A DNA stretch of 12,073 nucleotides. It comes from JALZHR01 sp036389695 (GTDB lineage: Bacteria > Acidobacteriota > Blastocatellia > Pyrinomonadales > Pyrinomonadaceae). The notes beneath the pieces were generated by a model. That model was not told the DNA's origin and did not search any database. It worked only from the letters and a program-made list of their open reading frames with translations. Positions 1-6,532 of this stretch are shown here, piece after piece (the first letter of the stretch is position 1; every line of letters begins with the position of its first letter). Where the stretch lies: positions 1-12,073 of the forward strand of contig DASVWG010000068.1 in NCBI GenBank assembly GCA_036389695.1, given 5' to 3'. The translations under genes and the position numbers were made by a program.

Positions 1-24
1 ATGAAGTCTTTACGTTATAGATAA

Positions 25-46
25 AGCCCTCCCTCACGGTCGGGCT
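25..46. repeat. Short inverted repeat at window start
   Basis: AGCCC at 25-29 pairs with GGGCT at 42-46 around a GC-rich loop. It lies in the 68-base lead before the first gene. It has no T-run, so it is not a convincing intrinsic terminator. It may be the end of a dispersed palindromic element cut by the window edge. Nothing else is recognisable in bases 1-68, and no clear ribosome binding site precedes the gene at 69. Confidence 0.3.
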
Positions 47-68
47 ACTGACACGTGCTAAATTCTAA

Positions 69-485
69 ATGACCAGAGAAGAAGCAAAACAGCAGCTTGA
101 AGCTTTCTTTCAAAAACTCGGAAACGATGCTCCGGTTTTAGACGAGACAAATTACGTGCGGGCACGCATCGGCGAGGCGTTTGTCGGTTTCGAGTTTGAC
201 GAAGCGGACGACGTTTTGTCGTGCGCAGCTTTGATTTATCGCTTTCGCCGCGAGCCGGGCGACGAGATTCTCGACGCGCTTTTCGCCGAAGAATCCGACG
301 CCAATAACGGCGGCGGCAGAATCGTCTTCGACAGCGAAACTCTTTCGCTTTATTTACAGCGCGATTTCGCGGAAAAAACCGGCGACGCGTCGTTTTACGC
401 GCAGGTCAACGCGCTGGCGCAGGCAAGCATGGTCTGGAACGGCGAAATCGTCGAACACGCCGCCGCCAAAGTTTCGGCAAGTTAA
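69..485 (+). CDS. CesT-family type III secretion chaperone
   Basis: A 138-residue acidic protein with the size and pattern of class I T3SS chaperones (CesT/Tir chaperone fold). These cytoplasmic dimers bind the N-terminal region of a secreted substrate and bring it to the ATPase. What is seen: an N-terminal amphipathic helix (about 1-18, ending in LGND), a beta segment (about 27-44), the hallmark strand DDVLSCAALIYRF (about 47-59), an EILDALFAEE helix (about 66-75), a strand pair GGRIVFDSETLSLYLQR (about 82-98), and a C-terminal helix ending near MVWNGEIVEH. There is no signal peptide or membrane segment. It lies just upstream of, and on the same strand as, the large candidate substrate at 750, as chaperone genes usually do. 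The pair is separated by a 131-bp repeat and a new promoter, so it may not be one transcript. The start has no evident Shine-Dalgarno. The family call is good; the specific partner is inferred. Confidence 0.75.
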   Translation: MTREEAKQQLEAFFQKLGNDAPVLDETNYVRARIGEAFVGFEFDEADDVLSCAALIYRFRREPGDEILDALFAEESDANNGGGRIVFDSETLSLYLQRDFAEKTGDASFYAQVNALAQASMVWNGEIVEHAAAKVSAS

Positions 486-494
486 ATTCAAATT

Positions 495-625
495 TGTAGG
501 GGCAGGTCTTGTGCCTGCCCAATGAGCGCGCAGCGCGAACCAAAACGCCGAATAAATTCAACATTGAATTTAATTAAAAGCCTTTTCGCTACGCTCATTG
601 GGCAGGCACAAGACCTGCCCCTACA
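495..625. repeat. Palindromic MITE-like element, copy 1
   Basis: A 131-bp element with perfect terminal inverted repeats of about 34 bp, beginning TGTAGGGGCAGGTCTTGTGC and ending with its complement. Each arm contains a nested small palindrome (GGGCAGG...CCTGCCC). The interior is A/T-rich and contains CAACATTGAAT. No coding capacity is visible. A second copy lies at 9996-10128 with the same arms and a similar interior, so this is a dispersed family. No clear target-site duplication can be seen. It fills most of the gap between the chaperone and the large gene, and the transcript would fold into a long hairpin. Confidence 0.85.
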
Positions 626-674
626 TTCCTTTTCACGAACTTGGTAAAACTTCTTTCGTTTCCGAAATAAACGG

Positions 675-701
675 GAAACTTTCCGCTATCTGCGCCGATA
701 A
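675..701 (+). promoter_or_regulatory. Sigma-28 (FliA)-like promoter
   Basis: GAAACTTT at 675-682 and GCCGATAA at 694-701, with exactly 15 bases between GAAA and GCCGATAA. The enterobacterial FliA consensus is TAAAGTTT-N11-GCCGATAA, so the -10 is a perfect match and the -35 matches 6 of 8. The site lies 48 bases upstream of the ATG at 750. A second site with the same geometry is at 11805-11831, ahead of the only other + strand gene with a strong ribosome binding site. Assignment to a sigma-28-type factor is inference; the match and spacing are seen directly. Confidence 0.6.
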
Positions 702-749
702 CTTAACTAAGACCTATCATTTCAAAACTGACTTCGGGAGAACGGAATC

Positions 750-2777
750 ATGGCATTGAGAGTTGACGGCGGCGCGAGCTCGAATGTTCGCAGGGAAGAA
801 CCGGATTACAGGAAAACGGAAGTCGGGACGAATCTTGTGCGCAGGGAAGATTCGACGACGAACGGCGCGGTTTATGCGAGGCGCGGCGACGGCAATCTTC
901 AGGCGAACGTCGTCCGTTTGAAACTGAATGTACAGGTCACGACGCAGGCAAACGCTCCGACTCTGACGCAGACGCAGGCAAGCCGGCGAGCCGACGAAAT
1001 TATCGCGGCGAACGGCGGCAAAGGTAATCTGAACACGGAAGGCGCCGGGCGCGATTTGGCGAATCTGGCGCGGCAGAATCCGGCGGACGCGTGGGCGGTG
1101 ACGCAGGAAATGCTCGGCGCGGAAATCGACCAGGACGGGCGCGGCAAAGTCGAGGAAAACGACAAGGACGAAATCGCGCAGAGCTTTGCCGGTAACCTTT
1201 CCGACAGCGAACTGAATACAATCGGGCAAAACGCGGGCGGCAAAGCGATGCTCGAAAGATTCCGGACGCATCTTTTGTCCGGCAGCGTTCACGACGACGA
1301 GCGCGCGACCGCCTTACGGTTGGAGACGGCGGCGAATGGTTATCCGCCGCCCGAACTGACGGGAAACCCCGAACGCGATATTCAAACCGTCGCCGACGAT
1401 TTACGCGGCATTCCCGTCGATAAACGCGATGATTATTTAAACGAAGTTCTGTCGTATGCAGATTACGGCAGGGAAGTTTTGCAGCGCGCGGGCGTTTTGA
1501 ACAACGCAGACCGCGACATCTTAGCGAGCGCGATTAACGAAGCTTATCGCCAGAATCCGACCGCGACGCGCGACCATCTCGACGCCGTCACGGATATGGA
1601 AAAAAATTATCCGTATTACGAATGGACGGGTTTGGCTGACGTCCTCAGGCGGACGGGCAACGACGATTTAATCGCCGGTTACGCGAAACACGCGATGAGC
1701 GTCGCGGCGACGGGCGGCGCGGAGAAAGGCGCGTGGTCGGTCGACGCGCTGACGGCGCTCGGCGGAATGTCGCCGGAAGGCTTGCGGAATTTTATCAATT
1801 TCGGCTCGGCGCATCCGCCGCAGTACGGCAGTCCTTCGACGATGGGACGCTTTATGGAGATGAACAACGCGGCTTTCAACGCGATGCTCACCAAGTCCTC
1901 CGAATTTCTGGGCGGACCGGCAAACAACGCCGGATTTGCCAACGCGTGGGCGTTCAACCCGGCGATGGGCGATTTATTGAACGTCGCTTCACGGATGACC
2001 GACGCCAAAACCGGTCAATTGACCAGCGAGGCGCTAAATATTTTCAAAACCGTCGCGCCGCTGACCGGCGATAATTTCTTTACGAAGGAAGCGGCGGGCA
2101 AATTCTTTATCGAGCACGCGCAGCAAATCACCGACACGTTTGCCTTAAAGCGCAGCGCCGACGGCTCGCCGAACGAAAACTTCGACCCGAACGTTTTGAA
2201 GGATTTCTTTATCAACGTCGTCTATTCGCCGGTTTCCGACCTTCTGCAATACAACGGAAAATCGATGGTCGAAACGATTATGGGCGACGGCAAAGGCAAC
2301 GACGGCGTTATCGGTCAGGTCGCGCAGAACATTATGAATCGCGCGGCGAGAGAAGGCGCGGACGTGACGTATCTCGGACAGGAAATCGGCTATCTTTATG
2401 GCTCAATCAGCGGCGGTTTTCTCGATTCCGTCGAGGCTTACAAAGACAAATTCGAGGACGACAAGAAATTCCGCGAATTTCTTTACGGCGCGGTCAATAA
2501 AGGTCTCGGCGCACTCAGCAAAAAAGTCGGCTTGCCGCTCGACAAAGTCGGCGAATTCGTCCAGAAATTAATCGAAGCCGGAGCGGAAGACGATAAGACC
2601 GAGCAGCTCAAAAAATTTCAGGAAGCGTTTCTCGATTTGAAAAACGAAATGAGTCAAAGCCTGCTCGAATTCCAACGGCGCAACCCGCGCGCCGAAGGCT
2701 TGGAGACGAATTTCACGCTCGCGTGGACTGATTTTATTACGAGCTATCTGGCATCCGATTGGATTGCCAACAAATAA
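750..2777 (+). CDS. Large putative type III secreted protein (675 aa)
   Basis: I do not recognise a named family. The protein has no signal peptide and no obvious membrane segment. The first 80 residues are polar, rich in Ser/Thr/Asn/Gln and low in hydrophobic residues, as expected of a T3SS substrate N-terminus. Three short basic motifs recur there: VRRE at 13-16, VRRE at 30-33 and ARRG at 43-46. Residues about 140-195 (AQSFAGNLSDSELNTIGQ, then GGKAMLERF, LLSGSV and DDERA) form a helical segment; from memory, similar stretches occur in other large secreted or hypothetical proteins. The rest looks mostly alpha-helical, with Gly/Asn-rich stretches at about 380-410 and a charged helix near 580-640. 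The start is well supported: GGGAG at 736-740, 9 bases before ATG. A chaperone gene precedes it, a sigma-28-like promoter drives it, and an intrinsic terminator follows 38 bases after the stop. It is therefore probably its own unit, encoding an effector, translocator or gatekeeper. Substrate status is inference from context. Confidence 0.6.
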   Translation: MALRVDGGASSNVRREEPDYRKTEVGTNLVRREDSTTNGAVYARRGDGNLQANVVRLKLNVQVTTQANAPTLTQTQASRRADEIIAANGGKGNLNTEGAGRDLANLARQNPADAWAVTQEMLGAEIDQDGRGKVEENDKDEIAQSFAGNLSDSELNTIGQNAGGKAMLERFRTHLLSGSVHDDERATALRLETAANGYPPPELTGNPERDIQTVADDLRGIPVDKRDDYLNEVLSYADYGREVLQRAGVLNNADRDILASAINEAYRQNPTATRDHLDAVTDMEKNYPYYEWTGLADVLRRTGNDDLIAGYAKHAMSVAATGGAEKGAWSVDALTALGGMSPEGLRNFINFGSAHPPQYGSPSTMGRFMEMNNAAFNAMLTKSSEFLGGPANNAGFANAWAFNPAMGDLLNVASRMTDAKTGQLTSEALNIFKTVAPLTGDNFFTKEAAGKFFIEHAQQITDTFALKRSADGSPNENFDPNVLKDFFINVVYSPVSDLLQYNGKSMVETIMGDGKGNDGVIGQVAQNIMNRAAREGADVTYLGQEIGYLYGSISGGFLDSVEAYKDKFEDDKKFREFLYGAVNKGLGALSKKVGLPLDKVGEFVQKLIEAGAEDDKTEQLKKFQEAFLDLKNEMSQSLLEFQRRNPRAEGLETNFTLAWTDFITSYLASDWIANK

Positions 2778-2815
2778 ACGACTTTATCCGGAGGCAATAA
2801 CTTCTCCTTCGACTC

Positions 2816-2850
2816 GGGCTGTGATAATTGGGAATCACAGCCCTTTTTTT
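2816..2850 (+). terminator. Intrinsic terminator after the large secreted protein gene
   Basis: A perfect 10-bp stem, GGGCTGTGAT (2816-2825) with ATCACAGCCC (2834-2843), has an 8-base loop and is followed by seven T residues (2844-2850). It ends the + strand unit. Read from the other strand the hairpin lacks a T-run, so it should not terminate the convergent apparatus operon efficiently. Confidence 0.9.
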
Positions 2851-2913
2851 ATTTTAGCCGCAGACGGTCGCAGAGAATGAAAACACGGATTGACCGGACA
2901 TAAATTTGCTTTT

Positions 2914-3351
2914 TCATTTCGGCATGTTTGGATAAAGCTCTTTCATATATTTGTTCAAATCCATCTTCCATCGATTGTCTTCTTTGACAAAAGTGAGTTT
3001 TCTCCAGCTATCTGCCGCCGAACGTTTGATTTCCACGGTTGCCGTTTCGCCCTCGATTTTCTCGTTACGCGTTTCCGGCATTTCCGGTCGGTTCAGAGGC
3101 GTTGTGTTTCCCTGTTTCAGATATTCCTCCAAGGTCTTATTGTCTTCTTCCGCAATTCCCCGGATGGTTTCCAGAGTGCCTTTCGAGAGCGTCTGCTTCA
3201 TCGTTTCAGCATCTTTATTGTTTTTGGCGTCGGTAAAAGTCTTTAAAACGCCGGTCGGCGAATCTTTCGCCGGTTCTTTGGTTTGTGTTTGCTGGCACGA
3301 TGTGAAGACAAAAGCTAAAAGGGCAAAAATGATTGCAATATTAAATTTCAT
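2914..3351 (-). CDS. Small NTF2-like lipoprotein at the end of the T3SS operon
   Basis: A 145-residue protein with a lipoprotein signal peptide: basic start, hydrophobic run, then lipobox FTSC with the acylated Cys at residue 19. The mature part reads like the DUF4878/SnoaL-type NTF2-like fold. It has the helix SPTGVLKTFTDAKNNKDAET (about 31-50), a second helix ending in EEYLKQG, then strands GETATVEIK and a closing WRKLTFVKEDNRWKMDL. Proteins of this kind are usually envelope-anchored and of unknown ligand. It begins 31 bases after the sctN stop with a good GGAG site about 10 bases before the ATG, so it is probably the last gene of the apparatus transcript. Small lipoproteins near T3SS genes can be secretin pilotins, but no secretin is visible here and the NTF2-like pattern is not typical of pilotins. 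The lipoprotein call is firm; a secretion role is speculative. Confidence 0.75.
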   Translation of the reverse strand: MKFNIAIIFALLAFVFTSCQQTQTKEPAKDSPTGVLKTFTDAKNNKDAETMKQTLSKGTLETIRGIAEEDNKTLEEYLKQGNTTPLNRPEMPETRNEKIEGETATVEIKRSAADSWRKLTFVKEDNRWKMDLNKYMKELYPNMPK

Positions 3352-3382
3352 AATCTTATTTCTCCACAGTCTAAAAAATTTC

Positions 3383-4687
3383 CTAAAACAACTGAATCAG
3401 CTTTTGAATCGCAATCTCGGCGGGCATCTGTTCGTGGGTTTTTTGTTTGAGGAAATTGTTGACGGCGTCGATTTTCGAGATGGCGTAGTCGGTTTTCGGG
3501 TCGCTGCCTTTTTTATACGCGCCGATTAAAATCAAATCTTTCTGCGCGGCGTAAGTCGCCAGAACTTCGCGGAGTTTTGACGCGGCTTCGACGTGACGCA
3601 TCTCGGCAATCGTGCTCATCACGCGCGAGACCGATTGATTGACGTCAATCGCCGGATAATGATTCTGCGCCGCCAAATCGCGCGATAAAACGATGTGACC
3701 GTCGAGAATCGAGCGCGTCTCGTCGGCAATCGGCTCGGTCATATCGTCGCCTTCGACCAGAACCGTGTAAAACGCGGTAATCGAGCCTTTGTCGGAATTT
3801 CCCGTGCGTTCCAGAAGGCGCGGCAGCTCCGAGAAAACCGACGGCGGAAAACCCGCGCGCGCCGGAGGCTCGCCCGCCGCCAGACCGACTTCGCGCAAGG
3901 CGCGCGCAAAACGCGTCACCGAATCCATCAAAAACAAAACTTTTTTGCCCTGGTCGCGAAAATATTCGGCAATCGCCGTCGCGACATACGCCGCTTTCAT
4001 CCGAATCAGCGCCGGTTCGTTCGATGTCGCGACGACGACGACCGAGCGTTTTAAACCTTCCGCGCCCAAATCCTGTTCGAGAAAATCGCGCACCTCGCGC
4101 CCGCGTTCGCCGATGAGCGCGATGACGTTGACGTCGGATTCGCTGCCGCGCGCGAGCATTCCGAGCGTTGTCGATTTGCCGACGCCGGCAGCGGCGAAAA
4201 TGCCGACGCGCTGACCTTCGCCGACGGTTAAAAGTCCGTCGAGCGCGCGGATTCCGGTTTTCAATTGTTTGGTCACGCGCTCGCGCCGCATCGGGTCGGG
4301 CGGTCGCGCCGAAACGATTTTATCGACCGCGTCTTCAATCGCGCCTTTGCCGTCAATCGGCTCGCCGAGCCCGTCCAAAACGCGACCGAGCAAATCTTCG
4401 CCGACGCGAATCGTCAAAGAAGTTCCGGTCGGCACGACTTCCGCGCCCATCGCGACGTCCGACACTTCGCCGAGCGGCATCAGAATCACTTCGCTGCCGC
4501 GAAAACCGACGACTTCCGCCCGCAAAACTCTGGCGCGATGCGGCGAGTGAATCAAACACAATTCGCCGACGCGCGCGCCCGGCACAGCCGCGCGAATCAA
4601 CAAGCCGATTAATTCCGTCACGCGCCCGCGCACCTCGACCGACGAAATCCAGTCAACGGCGGAAATGTATTGCTGAAGGTCAATCAT
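3383..4687 (-). CDS. sctN: T3SS ATPase SctN (YscN/FliI family)
   Basis: A 434-residue hexameric ATPase that unfolds substrates and strips chaperones at the cytoplasmic face of the export gate. In order: an N-terminal beta domain (about 15-95), Walker A AAGVGKST (about 166-173), GERGRE (193-198), Walker B LFLMD (about 251-255) followed by SVTRFARA, the conserved GEPPARAGFPPSVFSELPRL (about 272-291), and an SILDGHIVLSRDLA segment (about 326-339). All catalytic motifs are intact and the length is normal for the family. I chose ATG at 4687 (MIDLQQYISAVDW). The frame stays open to a TTG at 4759, but those 24 extra codons lie inside an inverted-repeat element and are unlike any SctN N-terminus. No strong Shine-Dalgarno precedes either start. 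It follows sctL after 143 bases and is followed by the lipoprotein gene. Confidence 0.96.
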   Translation of the reverse strand: MIDLQQYISAVDWISSVEVRGRVTELIGLLIRAAVPGARVGELCLIHSPHRARVLRAEVVGFRGSEVILMPLGEVSDVAMGAEVVPTGTSLTIRVGEDLLGRVLDGLGEPIDGKGAIEDAVDKIVSARPPDPMRRERVTKQLKTGIRALDGLLTVGEGQRVGIFAAAGVGKSTTLGMLARGSESDVNVIALIGERGREVRDFLEQDLGAEGLKRSVVVVATSNEPALIRMKAAYVATAIAEYFRDQGKKVLFLMDSVTRFARALREVGLAAGEPPARAGFPPSVFSELPRLLERTGNSDKGSITAFYTVLVEGDDMTEPIADETRSILDGHIVLSRDLAAQNHYPAIDVNQSVSRVMSTIAEMRHVEAASKLREVLATYAAQKDLILIGAYKKGSDPKTDYAISKIDAVNNFLKQKTHEQMPAEIAIQKLIQLF

Positions 4688-4697
4688 TTTATTAAAG

Positions 4698-4813
4698 GGC
4701 AGAAACGCGACAGTGATGGAGCGTGTTTTAACATTGATTATTCGACTCTTGAATTTCAATTGGCGTATTTTCCGCTAAGCTCAGACACGCTCCATAACTG
4801 TCGCGTTTCTGCC
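4698..4813. repeat. 29-bp-arm inverted repeat in the sctL-sctN gap
   Basis: The left arm (4698-4726, beginning GGCAGAAACGCGACAG) and right arm (4785-4813) are complementary over 29 bases with one mismatch, around a 58-base A/T-rich centre. The element occupies almost the whole gap between sctL and sctN, and carries the TTG that would extend the SctN frame. It looks like a small non-coding transposable element. No second copy is in the window. Confidence 0.8.
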
Positions 4814-4830
4814 TATGTCTGATTTCTAGC

Positions 4831-5499
4831 TTAATCAAACGCCGCTTCGCCTTCGGATTGCGCCAGCAGCGCGCGCTCTAATACGCGCAATTGGGTTTCC
4901 AGCCGCGCGTCGATGGTGCCGACTTCCGATTCAATCAGACAGCCGCCGCTGGAGACGCGCGGGTCGGCGACGAAATCGATGAAACGCGCTCTGGTCGAAG
5001 GCAGAAATTTTTCGCGCTCTTCTTCAATCAAGCTTAAATCCGAAGGATTGACGCGCACCGTCAATTTTTCCTGCCGGCGCGCATTCTGCAAAGCGGCGGC
5101 GACCATTTCGGTCACGGTTTTTTTGTCCGTTTCAATTTCGCGACCGATGATTTTTTCGGCGAGACGGACGGCGAGCCGCAGCAAATCGCGTTCGGTTTCG
5201 CGCCAGACGCGCTCGCGGATTTCCAAAGCTTCGAGCAGATTTTGCTCAAATTCCGCCAGCGATTTTTCCATTCCTTCGCGATATGCGCGCTCGCGCAGAA
5301 TGGAAGTTTCTTCGAGCGCTTCGCGCCGGATTTCGGCGGCAAACGCTTCGGCTTCTTCCAGAATCTGCGCGGCTTCGGCGCGCGCCGCGAGAATCTGATT
5401 TTTGACGATTTTCGGCGCGATAATGCCGGCAGTCGAAGACGCGGTTTTTCGCGCGGGGCGTTTGATTAAATTGTCCGTGCCGTTCGGTTTCTGGTTCAT
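4831..5499 (-). CDS. sctL: T3SS stator protein SctL (YscL/FliH family)
   Basis: A 222-residue SctL/HrpE/FliH homologue, which forms the peripheral stalk linking the SctN ATPase to the cytoplasmic platform. What is seen: a basic N-terminus of about 30 residues, a long charged helix rich in Ala/Glu/Arg (about 33-110, probably coiled coil), and a C-terminal domain. That domain contains the helix LLRLAVRLAEKIIGREI and the family signature DPRVSSGGCLIESEVGTIDA, followed by LETQLRVLERALL. The ATG is one base after the stop of the upstream gene. GGAAAG within the last codons of that gene serves as the ribosome binding site, so the two are tightly, probably translationally, coupled. Its place between the SctK/FliG-slot gene and sctN is canonical. 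Confidence 0.93.
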   Translation of the reverse strand: MNQKPNGTDNLIKRPARKTASSTAGIIAPKIVKNQILAARAEAAQILEEAEAFAAEIRREALEETSILRERAYREGMEKSLAEFEQNLLEALEIRERVWRETERDLLRLAVRLAEKIIGREIETDKKTVTEMVAAALQNARRQEKLTVRVNPSDLSLIEEEREKFLPSTRARFIDFVADPRVSSGGCLIESEVGTIDARLETQLRVLERALLAQSEGEAAFD

Positions 5500-5500
5500 T

Positions 5501-6502
5501 TTAACTTTCCATCTTACCGGATTCGATAAATTTTACCGCCAGTCGCTCGATTGTTTTCCGCCGCTTCGCGAGATTCGCTTTTTCTTCGTCGGAAGCGCCG
5601 GAAATGTTGTTTTTGATTTCGCCGATGTATTCCGCCAGATTCAGCGCCTCGCGCGGCAAGAGTTTTTGCAAAGTGTAGCGCAAAGCCGTCTCCTCGCGCT
5701 CAAACATCGCCATCGCCAGCAATTTCAAGCCTAAAACGCGCAGCAGCTCGTCGGGTTTCAGCGCCGCGCTCCATGTTTCGCGCAGAAGCTTTTCCGCCTG
5801 AATCACCCAAAACTGTTTGACCTTTTCCATTTCGGTTATGTAATGGACGATTTGGCGGGCGTTTTCTTCGTCGAAACGATTCAGAAAAGCGGCTAAAGTT
5901 TCTTTGGAACTGATTGCGCGGCAAGCGGTTGCGGTCTCGCGGATGCCGAGCGTCCGGATAAAGCCGGACAATTCCGGAATGGTAAATTTATCAATCTCGT
6001 TCGGCTCGTAAACGTCTTCGAGCGCGACAAAATACGATAAAAATTTCTGGCGGACGATGGCGACGACTTCACTGGTCGGCGCGGGAGCGTCGGCGTCGAT
6101 TGAATCGAGAATTTTTTCGATTCCGATTTGCGCGGCGACTTCCTTGCGAGCGTCGGGCGCGAGATTGCGCAGGATTAAAAGCTGAATCGCCTGCGGCTCG
6201 CCGCTTAAGATTTCCGCCATCTGCAAAGGATTGATGTTTTCGTCGAGCCTGATTGAGCGCCCGCGACGGCGAATTTTATCGAGCCAGAACGCTTGCCAGA
6301 GCTGCCGGTTTTTCGGCGGCAGGCGGTCGTATAAAGCCGCGCGAGCCTGCAGGATTTCCAAATCTTCGGCGCTCAAAGCGGAAAACGATTTTTCCGCGAG
6401 CTGCGCGGCGGTTTGCTCCGCTTCGTCTTCCGTCCGGCGAAAGACGAGCGCCAGCGCCAGCAGAATGTCGAGCCGTTCGGATTGTGAAATCGTGCGAATC
6501 AT
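5501..6502 (-). CDS. SctK-position protein with FliG-like motifs
   Basis: A 333-residue soluble, helical protein between sctJ and sctL, where T3SS clusters have sctK and flagellar operons have fliG. I do not see a straightforward SctK signature. Two segments do recall FliG armadillo-type repeats. Residues about 90-127 (INPLQMAEILSGEPQ, then LLILRNLAPDARKEVAAQIG) follow the FliG middle-domain pattern HPQ-x-A-x-IL ... DP ... IL-x-x-LP ... VA-x-x-IA. Residues about 174-222 (ELSGFIRTLGIRETATACRA, then LAAFLNRFDEENARQIVHYI) have a second LG-x-x-x-x-A ... L-x-x-F pattern. There is no signal peptide or membrane segment. In T3SS, SctK sits under the membrane ring and links it to SctQ/SctL. By position this protein probably does the same, contacting the C-terminal tail of SctJ. 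It starts 30 bases after sctJ and ends one base before sctL. An SctK-type role is likely; FliG-type homology is a hypothesis from sequence pattern. Confidence 0.65.
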   Translation of the reverse strand: MIRTISQSERLDILLALALVFRRTEDEAEQTAAQLAEKSFSALSAEDLEILQARAALYDRLPPKNRQLWQAFWLDKIRRRGRSIRLDENINPLQMAEILSGEPQAIQLLILRNLAPDARKEVAAQIGIEKILDSIDADAPAPTSEVVAIVRQKFLSYFVALEDVYEPNEIDKFTIPELSGFIRTLGIRETATACRAISSKETLAAFLNRFDEENARQIVHYITEMEKVKQFWVIQAEKLLRETWSAALKPDELLRVLGLKLLAMAMFEREETALRYTLQKLLPREALNLAEYIGEIKNNISGASDEEKANLAKRRKTIERLAVKFIESGKMES

Positions 6503-6532
6503 CGCTTTTAAAAATTAAATTTCCCGCCGCTT

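Noticed and set aside
1..24. Tiny open frame ATG...TAA at the very start
   Set aside because: It has seven codons with no supporting signal, and is probably chance.
1128..1163. EF-hand-like loop DQDGRGKVEEND in the large protein (residues 127-138)
   Set aside because: There is a single loop with Arg at position 5, no clear flanking helix pair and no second loop, so too weak to call calcium binding.
2851..2905. Possible dispersed repeat remnant after the terminator
   Set aside because: It has no inverted arms and no second copy in the window.
2890..3529. Open frames on the + strand of up to 192 codons
   Set aside because: They are antisense to the lipoprotein gene and the 3' end of sctN, which have clear family features and signals.
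4688..4759. N-terminal extension of SctN from a TTG start at 4759
   Set aside because: The 24 codons lie in an inverted repeat, have no ribosome binding site and do not resemble SctN; ATG 4687 gives normal length.
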